DNA of 64,000 nucleotides from Arcanobacterium pinnipediorum (GCF_023973165.1 NZ_CP099547.1:248001-312000); one strand, 5' to 3'; shown: positions 45,366-55,251, numbered from the stretch's first letter. The notes: generated by a model from the letters alone, not told the origin. Translations and numbers: made by a program.

Positions 45366-46106
45366 ATGAAAAGACCGCTATCGCACATTGCACAAACTGA
45401 ATCCGAAAATTCCCAGCATCGTGCATCGCTAGAGAAAAAGCCACACGATGTTTCGAAGATGTTCGACGACGTCGCCCAGCATTATGACCTCACCAATACC
45501 GTTTTAACCGGGGGATTAGTTCATGTCTGGCGCAACGTCACCCGCGATGCCGTAGGCGCTCGCGCGGGGCTTAGCGTCCTTGACGTAGCGTGTGGCACCG
45601 GCGCTTCGGCTGCGGGATATGCGAGCGATGGCGCCGATGTGATCGGTTGCGATTTTTCCCCCGGAATGATTTCGCGTGGGCTAGAACTTCACCCCGGTTT
45701 GGACTTGCGCGTGGCAGACGCGACGGCACTGCCCTTTGACGACGAAACATTCGACGTCGTAACTATTTCTTACGGGCTGCGAAACGTCGTCGATACTGCA
45801 GCGGCGCTACGCGATATGCTGCGCGTAACTAAACGCGGTGGAAAGATCGTGATCGCGGAGTTCTCTCAGCCAACGAACCCGATTTTACGCGCCGGGTACT
45901 TTGAGTTTATGCGACTGGGTATGCCGCTGTTATCGCAAATATTTTCTTCGGATGCGCCCGCTTATGACTATCTTCGCGAGTCAATTCAGGCCTGGCATTC
46001 CCAAGAAGAACTAGCTCGCCTCATGCAAGATAGCGGATGGCGCGAAGTTGAATACAAGAACCTCACCAACGGAATCGTTGCCTTACATCGCGCTACTCGG
46101 CCATAA
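45366..46106 (+). CDS. menG: Demethylmenaquinone methyltransferase
   Basis: MenG/UbiE methylates demethylmenaquinone with S-adenosylmethionine, the last core step of menaquinone synthesis. The 246-residue protein has MFDDVAQHYDLTNTVL near the start, the SAM loop VLDVACGTGASA, VADATALPFDDETFD and the ISYGLRNV segment of the family. The start ATG at 45366 has no clear ribosome site; TTAAAT lies 6 bases upstream, an imperfect version of the leaderless pattern. It diverges from menF with only 38 bases between. Confidence 0.95.
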   Translation: MKRPLSHIAQTESENSQHRASLEKKPHDVSKMFDDVAQHYDLTNTVLTGGLVHVWRNVTRDAVGARAGLSVLDVACGTGASAAGYASDGADVIGCDFSPGMISRGLELHPGLDLRVADATALPFDDETFDVVTISYGLRNVVDTAAALRDMLRVTKRGGKIVIAEFSQPTNPILRAGYFEFMRLGMPLLSQIFSSDAPAYDYLRESIQAWHSQEELARLMQDSGWREVEYKNLTNGIVALHRATRP

Positions 46107-46144
46107 GCGTTATCTATATTTAGCCGTAAAAATCACCAGAAAAA

Positions 46145-46163
46145 GTGCGTGATTCTAGCGCAC
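46145..46163 (+). terminator. Possible hairpin terminator after menG
   Basis: GTGCG (46145-46149) pairs with CGCAC (46159-46163), followed by GATTTTG. A competing pair AATCAC/GTGATT (46131-46154) overlaps it. The rest of the 46107-46301 gap shows only a TAATCT box at 46276-46281, a possible -10 for the next gene. Confidence 0.35.
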
Positions 46164-46301
46164 GATTTTGTGGCGCATTTTACTAAAAGAATTTAGAAAC
46201 TAAAGACTAACGTAAATGCATCTGTTTTAAGTTCTTAGAGCTTTGCCAAAGTCCGTAGACTGGGGCACGAAGTCCTAATCTATGAGCGAAAGCGGTGAAC
46301 A

Positions 46302-47585
46302 TTGTCCCGGCCTGAACATGCTGATGTTGTTGTGGTGGGCGCTGGCCCAGGTGGTGCAGCAACCGCGCATTACCTTGCACAAAATGGGGTGGATGTTCTA
46401 GTTCTCGAAAAGGCCACCTTCCCGCGCGATAAAGTCTGTGGAGATGGTTTAACCCCACGAGCTATGGCTGAGCTTATCCGCATGGGGATTTCGGTACGTG
46501 AAGAAGATGGTTGGGTGCGTAACTGGGGAGTTCGCGGATATGGCGCCGGGCATGTTATCGAAGTACCGTGGCCAGAATTGGCTTCAGTACCTAATTTTGG
46601 TTCCGCAATGCCGCGCAAAGATCTCGATCATTTACTGATTAAACATGCCGTAGCATCTGGAGCGCGCCTGCGCGAAGGGGTAACCGTTCTCGGTCCAGTA
46701 GTCCATGAACGCTCCGGCCGTATCGTTGGGGTGCGCGCGCGCAAGACGGCGGAAGGCTCACGCGGAAGCGAATTTGTTATCTCTGCTCGATTCGTAGTCG
46801 ATTGTGGCGGGGTATCGGCGCGTATGGCAATTGCTGCCGGCAGAGAAAAAGCATTGAATCGCCCGATGGGAGTAGCGCACCGCACCTATTTCCGCTCCCC
46901 GCTTGCCAACACCGACATGATGGAATCCCAGCTCGAACTTTGGGCTGGTAAGCCGGGCGAATCTGAGTTACTGCCAGGGTATGCGTGGATGTTCGCCGTC
47001 GGTGATGGCCTGGTCAATGTGGGGCTTGGTTCGCTGTCTTCTACCGCCCAGCCGACTGGCGTTGATTATCGTGACGTGTTTGCCAAGTGGATCGCCAACA
47101 CTCCACCTGAGTGGGAACTGACCCCCGAAAATCAGGTAGGGCGGTTGCGTGGAGCAGCGTTGCCGATGGCGTTTAACCGTAAACCACACTATGCAAACGG
47201 TTTAGCGTTGGTTGGTGACGCCGGCGGAATGGTTTCACCGTTTAACGGAGAAGGAATTGCATACGCTATGGCAAGCGGTCGGTTAGTTGCCGATTTTATT
47301 GCCCAAGCACTTGTGCGTCCAACTGTGGGAGCCCAAGATCGCGTTATGAACCAGTATGGCCGGGAACTGCGGGCGCAGCTGGGTGGATACTACACGCTCG
47401 GGCGCGTATTTGCTTCGCTTATTGAGCGTCCGGAAATTATGCATCTGTGTGTCAAGTACGGGCTACCGCGCCCGACGTTGATGAAATTAGTTATGAAGCT
47501 TTTGTCAGATTCCTATGATCGCAACGACGGCGATTGGATGGATAAGGTTATTACGACGTTAACGAAGGTGGTTCCTAAAGCATGA
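46302..47585 (+). CDS. menJ: Geranylgeranyl reductase family FAD oxidoreductase, probable menaquinone reductase
   Basis: A 427-residue flavoprotein with an N-terminal FAD fold VVVGAGPGGAATAHYLAQNG (about 10-29), the CGDGLTPRA segment and a second FAD motif LVGDAGGMVSPFNGEGI (about 307-323). The family reduces isoprenoid double bonds. Next to menG it most likely saturates one unit of the menaquinone chain, as MenJ does in Mycobacterium. The only in-frame start is the TTG at 46302, with a weak GGTGA before it; there is no ATG near the FAD fold. It probably leads into nuoA. Confidence 0.88.
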   Translation: MSRPEHADVVVVGAGPGGAATAHYLAQNGVDVLVLEKATFPRDKVCGDGLTPRAMAELIRMGISVREEDGWVRNWGVRGYGAGHVIEVPWPELASVPNFGSAMPRKDLDHLLIKHAVASGARLREGVTVLGPVVHERSGRIVGVRARKTAEGSRGSEFVISARFVVDCGGVSARMAIAAGREKALNRPMGVAHRTYFRSPLANTDMMESQLELWAGKPGESELLPGYAWMFAVGDGLVNVGLGSLSSTAQPTGVDYRDVFAKWIANTPPEWELTPENQVGRLRGAALPMAFNRKPHYANGLALVGDAGGMVSPFNGEGIAYAMASGRLVADFIAQALVRPTVGAQDRVMNQYGRELRAQLGGYYTLGRVFASLIERPEIMHLCVKYGLPRPTLMKLVMKLLSDSYDRNDGDWMDKVITTLTKVVPKA

Positions 47586-47676
47586 CGATGCACGAAAAAC
47601 CACTAAATTACGCAAAAAAGATGAGTAAGATTTATGTCTGTTCACCGCAGGCACACAACGAAGGGTTGGAGGTCGC

Positions 47677-48036
47677 ATGAATCCCTACGTGCCACTGCTG
47701 ATTATGATTGCAGTTGCTTCTCTGGTTGGTATCGGAGGTTTAGCAGTCAGCGCCATTATCGGTCCAAAGCGATACAACCGCGTCAAGGTAGCTAATTACG
47801 AATGTGGACTAGAGCCAACTCCATCAGCTGGAGCATCTGGTCGCTTCCCTATCAAGTACTTCTTGACGGCAATGACATTCATCATCTTCGATATCGAAGT
47901 TGTATTCCTCTACCCGTGGGCCGTTTCGGCGAATCGGTTAGGGCTAGCAAGTTTGATCGCGATTGCGTCCTTCGTCTTCCTTATCACGGTTCCATTCATC
48001 TACGAATGGCGCCGCGGCGGCCTAGATTGGGAGTGA
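47677..48036 (+). CDS. nuoA: NADH-quinone oxidoreductase subunit A
   Basis: Small membrane subunit (119 residues, three helices) of complex I, first gene of the 14-gene nuo operon. The loop NYECGLEPTPSAGASGRFPI (55-74) is the conserved mobile segment near the quinone site, followed by FIIFDIEVVFLYPWAV. GGAGG lies 6 bases before the ATG. A TAAGAT box at 47626-47631 could be the operon -10, although read-through from the reductase gene is also likely. Confidence 0.97.
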   Translation: MNPYVPLLIMIAVASLVGIGGLAVSAIIGPKRYNRVKVANYECGLEPTPSAGASGRFPIKYFLTAMTFIIFDIEVVFLYPWAVSANRLGLASLIAIASFVFLITVPFIYEWRRGGLDWE

Positions 48037-48041
48037 AATAA

Positions 48042-48599
48042 ATGGGACTGGAAGAAAAAATTCCGACCGGCATCGGCCTGACCACAGTTGAAGCACTAGC
48101 CGGATGGGCGCAACAGCGTTCCCCGTGGCCAGTGACGATGGGGTTGGCGTGCTGTGCTATTGAAATGATGTCCTTTGGCGCCACCCGATTTGACGCCTCA
48201 CGAATCGGCATGGAAGTTTTCCGTGCTTCCCCGCGTCACGCAGACATCATGATCGTTTCGGGTCGCGTTAGCCACAAGATGGCTCCAGTTGTGCGCAATA
48301 TCTACGATCAGATGCCTGATCCGAAATGGGTTATCTCCATGGGGGCATGTGCCTCCTCAGGTGGAGTGTTCAATAATTACGCCATCGTTCAAGGTATTGA
48401 CCACATTGTTCCAGTTGATATCTATTTGCCCGGATGCCCACCGCGCCCCGAGATGTTGATCAATGCCGTTTTCGAACTGCGCAATAACCTCATGAAGAAC
48501 CGGCCGTTGGGCGAACACCGCAAGGAAGTAGCCCGCAAAGCAGAAGCTGCTGCATTGAAAGCTCTTCCACTCGAATCACAGAAGGGATTGCTCGCATGA
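48042..48599 (+). CDS. nuoB: NADH-quinone oxidoreductase subunit B
   Basis: Peripheral-arm subunit (185 residues) that carries iron-sulfur cluster N2, the last carrier before quinone. Its four ligands are all present: adjacent C37-C38 (LACCAIEMM), C103 (GACASSGG) and C132 (PGCPPRPE). It follows nuoA by 5 bases and overlaps nuoC by 4. No abnormality is seen. Confidence 0.98.
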   Translation: MGLEEKIPTGIGLTTVEALAGWAQQRSPWPVTMGLACCAIEMMSFGATRFDASRIGMEVFRASPRHADIMIVSGRVSHKMAPVVRNIYDQMPDPKWVISMGACASSGGVFNNYAIVQGIDHIVPVDIYLPGCPPRPEMLINAVFELRNNLMKNRPLGEHRKEVARKAEAAALKALPLESQKGLLA

Positions 48600-49294
48600 C
48601 CGATCACGGTTCGTTAACCGAAGGCGGGGTAGGGGCAGAATACGTCACCACCCGCAAAGGAATGTGGGGCGTCAAAAACGGCGCTGATACCACCGGTTTT
48701 AGTGGCCACGAAGAAGTCATCACGATCGCACAACCTGCCCACCGTCCCTACGGTGGCTGGTTCGACGACGTCGTCGACATTCTTGGTGAACTCCTTGCCG
48801 CCGAAGGGTTGCGCCCAGACGATGTTATTGAAAAAGTTACTACCCAGTACGGGGAACTTGTTATTTTCGTCAAGCGAGAGCATTTGGTGAGCGTTGCACG
48901 TCATCTGCGCAACGATCAGGATTTACGTTTCGAACTGTGTTTAGGTGTTTCTGCAGTTCACTATCCCGAAGATAAGGATCGAGAACTGCACGGGTTCTAC
49001 ACTTTCTTCTCTATCACCCATAACCGCGTCCTATCTGTTGAGGTTGCTGCTCCAGAAAGCGATCCGCATATTCCGTCGATCGTCGGTGTTTATCCTGGCA
49101 ACGATTGGCCAGAGCGCGAAGCATGGGATTTGATGGGAATTGTTTTTGACGGTCACCCTGGTTTGACTCGATCTGTTATGCCAGATGACTGGATTGGACA
49201 CCCACAACGTAAGGACTACCCACTTGGCGGTATTCCAGTTGAATATAAGGGCGCTGTTATTCCGCCACCGGACACACGCAGGGAGTACAACTAA
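48596..49294 (+). CDS. nuoC: NADH-quinone oxidoreductase subunit C
   Basis: Peripheral 30-kDa-type subunit (232 residues) that helps form the quinone cavity with NuoD. The conserved block [20 protein letters not shown] is at about 178-197, followed by RKDYPLGG. An N-terminal extension of about 60 residues precedes the core, as in other actinobacteria. It overlaps both nuoB and nuoD. It is separate from nuoD, unlike the fused NuoCD of E. coli. Confidence 0.97.
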   Translation: MTDHGSLTEGGVGAEYVTTRKGMWGVKNGADTTGFSGHEEVITIAQPAHRPYGGWFDDVVDILGELLAAEGLRPDDVIEKVTTQYGELVIFVKREHLVSVARHLRNDQDLRFELCLGVSAVHYPEDKDRELHGFYTFFSITHNRVLSVEVAAPESDPHIPSIVGVYPGNDWPEREAWDLMGIVFDGHPGLTRSVMPDDWIGHPQRKDYPLGGIPVEYKGAVIPPPDTRREYN

Positions 49295-50643
49295 TGACTA
49301 CCCAGATGCCACACGCAACGCGTGGAATCAATGAAGAAGAGTCTAACTCGTACACCAGCTTTGAGGCTGTTGGTGGCGATTGGGCTGATATCGCCCGTGA
49401 AGCTGAACAAGTCGGCGAAGAACATATTGTGGTCAACCTAGGGCCAGTTCACCCCTCAACCCACGGTGTTTTGCGCGTCCAAGTCGAGCTCGACGGCGAA
49501 AATGTCAAGGAAGTTCGCGCCGCAACCGGTTTCTTACACACCGGTATCGAGAAGAATATGGAATACCGCACCTGGACTCAGGGCGTGGCATTTTGTACCC
49601 GAATGGATTACGTTGCGCCAATTTTCCAAGAAGTGGCCTACTGCTTGGGTGTTGAGAAAATGCTCGGCATCGCCGATCAGGTTCCCCAGCGTGCACAAGC
49701 GATTCGTGTTTTGCTCATGGAACTTACCCGTATTTCATCCCACCTTGTCGGTATCGGATCAGGTGGAAACGAACTCGGTGCAACGACGATGCTGACCCTA
49801 ACCTTCCGTGCGCGCGAAGATATTTTGCGGTTGCTCGAAGACGTCACCGGTCTACGCATGAATCACGAATATGTTCGCCCCGGTGGCGTGCTAAACGACG
49901 TACCTGAAGGATTTACCGACTATTGCCGTGAGTTGCTGCCAAAGGTTCGCCAGACGATCTCCGAAATGCAAGACCTGACGATGAAGAACCCGATTTTCCT
50001 CGATCGGCACGTCAATGTGGGTGTTTCACCACTGTCGTCGATGATGGCACTGTCAATGACTGGCCCATCAGTTCGCGCTGCCGGAGTCCCGTGGGATCTG
50101 CGCAAAACCCAGCCATATTGTGGCTACGAAAAGTACGAATTTGATGTTCCAGTTGCTGATAAGGCAGATGCTTATAACCGCATCGACGTTAAGTTCCGTG
50201 AATGCTATGAATCCTTGCGTATCTGCTACCAAGTTCTTGACGAACTCGATAAGACTGCCGGTGAGCCTGTGATTATTGGCGATAAGAAAATCGCTTGGCC
50301 TGCTCAACTCTCGATCGCGGGGGATGGTCAAGGCTCAACCCCAGAACATGTCAAAGAAATTATGACCGAATCAATGGAATCTTTGATTCACCACTTTAAG
50401 TTAGTTACCGAAGGCTTTAGAGTCCCACCCGGGCAGAGCTTTACGATGGTCGAACACCCCAAGGGTATTTTCGGTGTGCATCTGGTTTCTGATGGTGGCA
50501 CTCGGCCATATCGCGCCCACTTCCGCGATCCGGGCTTTAATAACTTGCAATCCTTGTCAGTTATGGCCGAAGGCGGAATGTTGGCTGATCTTATTGTTTC
50601 GCTTGCTGGAGTCGATCCGGTTATGGGAGGAGTCGATCGGTAA
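49294..50643 (+). CDS. nuoD: NADH-quinone oxidoreductase subunit D
   Basis: The 49-kDa-type subunit (449 residues) that forms the quinone-binding chamber with NuoB. LGPVHPSTHGVLRV contains the conserved His pair region near the quinone head, and TGFLHTGIEKNMEYRTW and MDYVAPIFQE follow in normal order. The C-terminus GVDPVMGGVDR is typical. It overlaps nuoC and nuoE by one base each. Confidence 0.98.
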   Translation: MTTQMPHATRGINEEESNSYTSFEAVGGDWADIAREAEQVGEEHIVVNLGPVHPSTHGVLRVQVELDGENVKEVRAATGFLHTGIEKNMEYRTWTQGVAFCTRMDYVAPIFQEVAYCLGVEKMLGIADQVPQRAQAIRVLLMELTRISSHLVGIGSGGNELGATTMLTLTFRAREDILRLLEDVTGLRMNHEYVRPGGVLNDVPEGFTDYCRELLPKVRQTISEMQDLTMKNPIFLDRHVNVGVSPLSSMMALSMTGPSVRAAGVPWDLRKTQPYCGYEKYEFDVPVADKADAYNRIDVKFRECYESLRICYQVLDELDKTAGEPVIIGDKKIAWPAQLSIAGDGQGSTPEHVKEIMTESMESLIHHFKLVTEGFRVPPGQSFTMVEHPKGIFGVHLVSDGGTRPYRAHFRDPGFNNLQSLSVMAEGGMLADLIVSLAGVDPVMGGVDR

Positions 50644-51323
50644 TGAGTACCCCATACGAACCACATGTTGAAGAAAAATTTAGAGCAGACGCTGCCGAAG
50701 TTATTGCGCGTTATCCCAATTCTCGCTCGGCTGTGATGCCACTGTTGCATCTGGTGCAATCGATCGATGGGTTTTGTTCGCCTCGCGGTATCGCGCTGGT
50801 AGCAGATATTTTAGGGCTCACTCGCGCCCAGGTTTCGGCCGTGGCCACCTTCTACTCCCAGTATCGCCGTCACCCTAACGGTGAATACAACGTCGGTGTA
50901 TGTACCAATGCGTTGTGCGCAGTCATGGGCGGAGACCTCATCTGGGAAGAGCTTTCCCAATACGTAGGCGTAGGCCATGACGAGACGACTCAAGACGGTA
51001 AGATCACCCTCGAACAGCTCGAATGCAACGCCGGATGTGACTACGCTCCAGTTATTATGGTCAACTGGGAGTTCTTCGATAACCAGACTCCGGCGTCGGC
51101 AAAGCAAATCGTTGACGATATTCGTGCTGGTCGAGATATCCAGCCAACTCGCGGACCCAACAAGGTACATACCTTCAAAGAAATCTCTCGCGTGCTTGCC
51201 GGTTTCGAAGATGGACACGTCGACGAAGGACCCGCAGCTGGCGAAGCGTCGTTGCGTGGCTTGAAAATTGCGCGTGCCCACGATTGGGCTGCGCCACGTC
51301 CACAAGGAGGAGAGGCACAGTGA
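50643..51323 (+). CDS. nuoE: NADH-quinone oxidoreductase subunit E
   Basis: The 24-kDa-type subunit (226 residues) that binds [2Fe-2S] cluster N1a. The ligands are visible in GVCTNALCAVMGG (C-x4-C) and LECNAGCDYAPV (C-x3-C). A C-terminal extension of about 50 residues follows the core, as in other actinobacteria. Its stop overlaps the nuoF GTG. Motifs are complete. Confidence 0.97.
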   Translation: MSTPYEPHVEEKFRADAAEVIARYPNSRSAVMPLLHLVQSIDGFCSPRGIALVADILGLTRAQVSAVATFYSQYRRHPNGEYNVGVCTNALCAVMGGDLIWEELSQYVGVGHDETTQDGKITLEQLECNAGCDYAPVIMVNWEFFDNQTPASAKQIVDDIRAGRDIQPTRGPNKVHTFKEISRVLAGFEDGHVDEGPAAGEASLRGLKIARAHDWAAPRPQGGEAQ

Positions 51324-52660
51324 ATGCTTTTAGTGCACCGGGAACTCTAAGCCCGGTTCTTTCCAACAATTGGGATGCCGAGCGTCCGTGGACTCTTCAA
51401 GGATACCAGGCTACTGGCGGCTACCAGGCAATCGCGCGCGCTTGGCAGATCAACGAAGAAAAGGGTGCGTTGACGAACCTGATTAAAGAATCAGGTCTGC
51501 GCGGCCGTGGCGGGGCAGGCTTCCCAACCGGTTTGAAATGGTCGTTCTTGCCTCCAGAAGATGGCGGCGCACGCTACCTTGTTGTCAACGCTGACGAATC
51601 CGAACCTGGAACGTGTAAAGACATTCCATTCTTAATGGCTAATCCGCACCTGCTGATAGAAGGTATGGCTATTTGTTTGTTAGCCATTGGCGGCCATGAT
51701 GGGTTTATCTATCTGCGTGGCGAAGTTGTTCACGTCTACCGCCGTCTACTAGCTGCGGTACGCGAAGCCAAAGCAGCCGGAATTATCGGTAAAGGCTGTG
51801 GGCCAGATGGCAACTACGATATCAACATCACCGTCCATGCTGGCGCCGGAGCATATATTTGTGGCGAAGAAACTGCATTGCTTGATTCCCTCGAAGGCTT
51901 CCGTGGCCAACCACGGTTAAAGCCACCATTCCCGGCGGTTGCTGGTCTGTATGCTCGGCCAACTGTTGTCAACAACGTCGAGTCAATCGCCTCAGTTCCT
52001 GGAATTATCAATAACGGAACTCAATGGTTTACCGCGATGGGAGCTGGTACGAAGAACTCTCCAGGGCACGGGATCTTCTCGATCTCTGGACACGTGAAGA
52101 ACCCCGGACAGTTCGAAGCTCCGTTCGGTATCACCATGCGTGAACTCTTGGAGATGGCCGGCGGAATCCGCGAGGGCCACGAACTGAAGTTCTTCGCCGT
52201 CGGCGGTTCGTCAGCTCCGCTGTTCACCCCCGATCACCTCGATGTTCCACTAGGATACGAAGAAGTTGCCGAAGCAGGTTCGATGCTGGCAACTCGTGCC
52301 ATCCAAATTTTTGACGAAACTGTTTCGGTGGTGCGCGTCGTCTCACGCTGGACCGACTTCTACCAGCACGAATCGTGTGGAAAATGTACCCCGTGCCGTG
52401 AGGGCACCTTCTGGATGCGCCAAATCATGCACCGGTTTGAAGCTGGTCAGGGAACTGAAGCAGATATCGATTTGCTCTACGAAATTGCCTCCAATATCGC
52501 TGGCCGGTCTTTCTGTGCGCTAGGAGATGCAGCTGCAACACCGATTCGTTCTGCAATTGATTTGTTCCGTTCGGAATTTGTTGATGCTTGTTCTACGCCA
52601 ACTGCCCAGCAATATCCAATCGCTCAATCGGCTCTTTTCAGCGAAGTAGGTGTTCGATGA
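51320..52660 (+). CDS. nuoF: NADH-quinone oxidoreductase subunit F
   Basis: The NADH-oxidising subunit (446 residues), which binds FMN and cluster N3. It has the glycine-rich RGRGGAGFPTGLKW for FMN and NADH, NADESEPGTCKD, and ESCGKCTPCREGT plus the later cysteine in SFCALGDAA for the [4Fe-4S] cluster. I chose the GTG at 51320, which follows AAGGAGG and overlaps the nuoE stop; the longer frame from 51284 is only nuoE read out of frame. Confidence 0.97.
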   Translation: MNAFSAPGTLSPVLSNNWDAERPWTLQGYQATGGYQAIARAWQINEEKGALTNLIKESGLRGRGGAGFPTGLKWSFLPPEDGGARYLVVNADESEPGTCKDIPFLMANPHLLIEGMAICLLAIGGHDGFIYLRGEVVHVYRRLLAAVREAKAAGIIGKGCGPDGNYDINITVHAGAGAYICGEETALLDSLEGFRGQPRLKPPFPAVAGLYARPTVVNNVESIASVPGIINNGTQWFTAMGAGTKNSPGHGIFSISGHVKNPGQFEAPFGITMRELLEMAGGIREGHELKFFAVGGSSAPLFTPDHLDVPLGYEEVAEAGSMLATRAIQIFDETVSVVRVVSRWTDFYQHESCGKCTPCREGTFWMRQIMHRFEAGQGTEADIDLLYEIASNIAGRSFCALGDAAATPIRSAIDLFRSEFVDACSTPTAQQYPIAQSALFSEVGVR

Positions 52661-55251
52661 CATCGCAAGTATCTCCAACCCAAGAGTTGGTTACACTCAC
52701 AGTTGATGGCCGCGAAGTTTCAGTTCCTAAAGGAACGTTGATCATTCGCGCAGCGGAAAAAGTTGGTGTACATATTCCGCGGTTCTGTGACCATCCGCTA
52801 CTCAAGCCGGCAGCTGCCTGCCGCCAGTGCTTGGTCGAAGTAGCTGCACCGGGCAGAGATGGCGCCATTTCGAAGATGCCTAAGCCCCAGCCTGCATGTG
52901 CTGTAACCGTTGCGCCAGGAATGGAAGTCTATTCGGCGCAAACCTCTGAGGTTGCGAAGAAAGCACAGCACGGGATCATGGAATTCTTGCTGATCAATCA
53001 CCCAATGGACTGCCCAGTGTGTGATAAGGGCGGTGAGTGCCCACTGCAAAACCAGGCCATGACTGATGGTCGCACTAAGTCACGTTTCGTTGATATCAAG
53101 CGTACTTATCCTAAGCCGATTTCAGTCTCGGCCAATATTTTGCTCGATCGCGACCGCTGCATTCTTTGCCAGCGTTGTACTCGATTCTCTAGCCAAATCG
53201 CCGGTGATCCCTTCATCCAGCTCCACGGCCGTTCCGGCGGTAGCGCAGGTATGGAAGTCCACGGTTTGCATGGTTCACAGATTGGTAATTTCGACGCCGG
53301 AGTGCTCGATTTTGCTGCCGATGAGCACAATGAGTCCGTGGTTGCGTTGAATCAGTTTGCCGGACCTGGCGGCGAGTCTGGTATGTCTGTTGGTTATGCT
53401 TCTGGTCCAGTAGAACCTAACGAAGTTGATATCACTGGAGCGCCATTCTCTTCCTACTTCTCGGGCAATGTCATCCAGATTTGTCCGGTGGGTGCATTGA
53501 CTTCAGTTTCCTACCGGTTCCGGGCTCGCCCCTTCGATCTGGTTTCGGTTCCATCTGTATCCGAACATGACGCTTCGGGCTCAGCGATTCGCGTTGATTA
53601 TCGACGCGGCACAGTTGTGCGTCGGCTTGCGCTTGAAGATATGAACGTCAACGAAGACTGGATTACAGACAAAGATAGGTTTGCCTTCCGGTGGCAAACT
53701 GGTCAGGACCGCCTGGTTTATCCACAACTTAAAGGTGTAGATCCTTCTGAACCAGTCTCGTGGGCTGAAGCGCTCAATGTGGCTGCGCAAGGTTTGAAGA
53801 AAGCGCAGAAGAAGGGCGTAGGTATTATTACCGGTGGTCGATTGACTCTCGAAGATGCCTATGCGTATTCAAAGTTTGCCCGAATCGTGTTGGGCACTAA
53901 CGATATTGATTTCCGTACCCGTAAGCATAGTGCAGAAGAAGATGCCTTCCTGGCAGCTCGAGTTGCGGGTAAGGAACTCGATGTTACCTACGCCGATATC
54001 GAGCATGCTCAGCACGTCTTGATCGTGGGTTTGGAAGCCGAAGAAGAAATCGGTTCGGTGTTCTTGCGCTTGCGCAAGGGAGTGCTCGACAAGACGACGT
54101 CGGTATCGGTTGTTTCTGCATTCGAAACACGTGGTAGTGCCAAGATGAACGCACGATTCATCCCTGCCACTCCCGGTACAGAATCAGAAGTTCTCGATGC
54201 GATCAACGACGCCGGCGAGGGTCTCTTTGGTGATACCTACCGCGACTTGGCTGGCGATAGTGGAGTTATTCTTCTCGGTGAGCGGTGTGCTGATTTCCCG
54301 GGAGCGCTTTCGGCAGCATTGCGTCTAGCTGAGCGCACCGGCGCGAAGATAGCCTGGATTCCGCGGCGTGCGGGTGATCGTGGCGCCTTGGATGCTGGCG
54401 CGGTTGCGCATCTGCTTCCAGGTGGCCGCCTGGTTTCTGATCCAGCTGCGCGCGTTGATGTTGCTGCAGCATGGGGAGTGGAGCGTCTACCAGAAACTCC
54501 GGGCCGTTCAACTGAAGAAATTTTAGCTGCAGCGACAGCCGGAGAACTCGGTGCCGTTATTCTAGGCGGCGTTGAGCTTGCTGATTTGCCTTTGGGGGCA
54601 CGTGAAGCTCTGGAGAACGTTTTCGTTATTCAGCTCGAAGTGCGCAAGACCCAAACAACTGAACTTGCTGATGTTCTTCTTCCGGTTGCACCACCTGCTG
54701 AAAAGGGTGGAACTTTCGTCAATTGGGAAGGCCGATTGCGTCCCTTTGGTCAAACATTGGTCTCGAATAACGTCCCAGATCGGCGTGTTTTGCACGATCT
54801 GGCTCGTGAGTTCGGAGTGGATCTAGGTTTGGCTAAGCTTTCTGATGCGGTAGATGAATGGGCGCTGATGCGTAACTGGGATGGCGAACGTGGTCAAGAT
54901 CCAGTTGTTCGCACCTCTGAGCCACCGCTCGTTGGCCCTGGCCAAGCAGTTCTTGCCTCATGGAAACTCATGCTCGACGCTGGAGCTTTGCAGTCCCAAG
55001 AGCCTAACCTAGCACGTACCGCACGCCGTCCTGTGGCGCTCATGTCGGAAAAGACGGCTCGAGATGCGCGGATTGAATCTCACGTAGAGATCACCGGGCG
55101 GACCGGTCAGATGGTTCTTGAAACAGCTATTGTTGCCATGCCAGATGGTGTTATTTGGGTTCCGCAAAATTCTGTTGGTAGCCAGATCGCACAGATCGGG
55201 GCAACTGCAGGCGATCTGGTGTCAATTCACGCGACGGAGGTTATGAAGTGA
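52657..55251 (+). CDS. nuoG: NADH-quinone oxidoreductase subunit G (lacks N7 cluster ligands)
   Basis: The large peripheral subunit (864 residues). It keeps the [2Fe-2S] N1b site (CDHPLLKPAAACRQC), N5 (HPMDCPVCDKGGEC) and N4 (CILCQRC, then ICPVGAL). The four positions of the extra cluster N7 (C-x2-C-x3-C-x27-C) are S302, D305, S309 and T337, in VSEHDASGS and DWITDKDRF: the spacing is kept but every cysteine is replaced. N7 is off the main electron path, so the complex should still work. The molybdopterin-like domain follows. I chose the ATG at 52657, overlapping the nuoF stop. Confidence 0.96.
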   Translation: MTSQVSPTQELVTLTVDGREVSVPKGTLIIRAAEKVGVHIPRFCDHPLLKPAAACRQCLVEVAAPGRDGAISKMPKPQPACAVTVAPGMEVYSAQTSEVAKKAQHGIMEFLLINHPMDCPVCDKGGECPLQNQAMTDGRTKSRFVDIKRTYPKPISVSANILLDRDRCILCQRCTRFSSQIAGDPFIQLHGRSGGSAGMEVHGLHGSQIGNFDAGVLDFAADEHNESVVALNQFAGPGGESGMSVGYASGPVEPNEVDITGAPFSSYFSGNVIQICPVGALTSVSYRFRARPFDLVSVPSVSEHDASGSAIRVDYRRGTVVRRLALEDMNVNEDWITDKDRFAFRWQTGQDRLVYPQLKGVDPSEPVSWAEALNVAAQGLKKAQKKGVGIITGGRLTLEDAYAYSKFARIVLGTNDIDFRTRKHSAEEDAFLAARVAGKELDVTYADIEHAQHVLIVGLEAEEEIGSVFLRLRKGVLDKTTSVSVVSAFETRGSAKMNARFIPATPGTESEVLDAINDAGEGLFGDTYRDLAGDSGVILLGERCADFPGALSAALRLAERTGAKIAWIPRRAGDRGALDAGAVAHLLPGGRLVSDPAARVDVAAAWGVERLPETPGRSTEEILAAATAGELGAVILGGVELADLPLGAREALENVFVIQLEVRKTQTTELADVLLPVAPPAEKGGTFVNWEGRLRPFGQTLVSNNVPDRRVLHDLAREFGVDLGLAKLSDAVDEWALMRNWDGERGQDPVVRTSEPPLVGPGQAVLASWKLMLDAGALQSQEPNLARTARRPVALMSEKTARDARIESHVEITGRTGQMVLETAIVAMPDGVIWVPQNSVGSQIAQIGATAGDLVSIHATEVMK

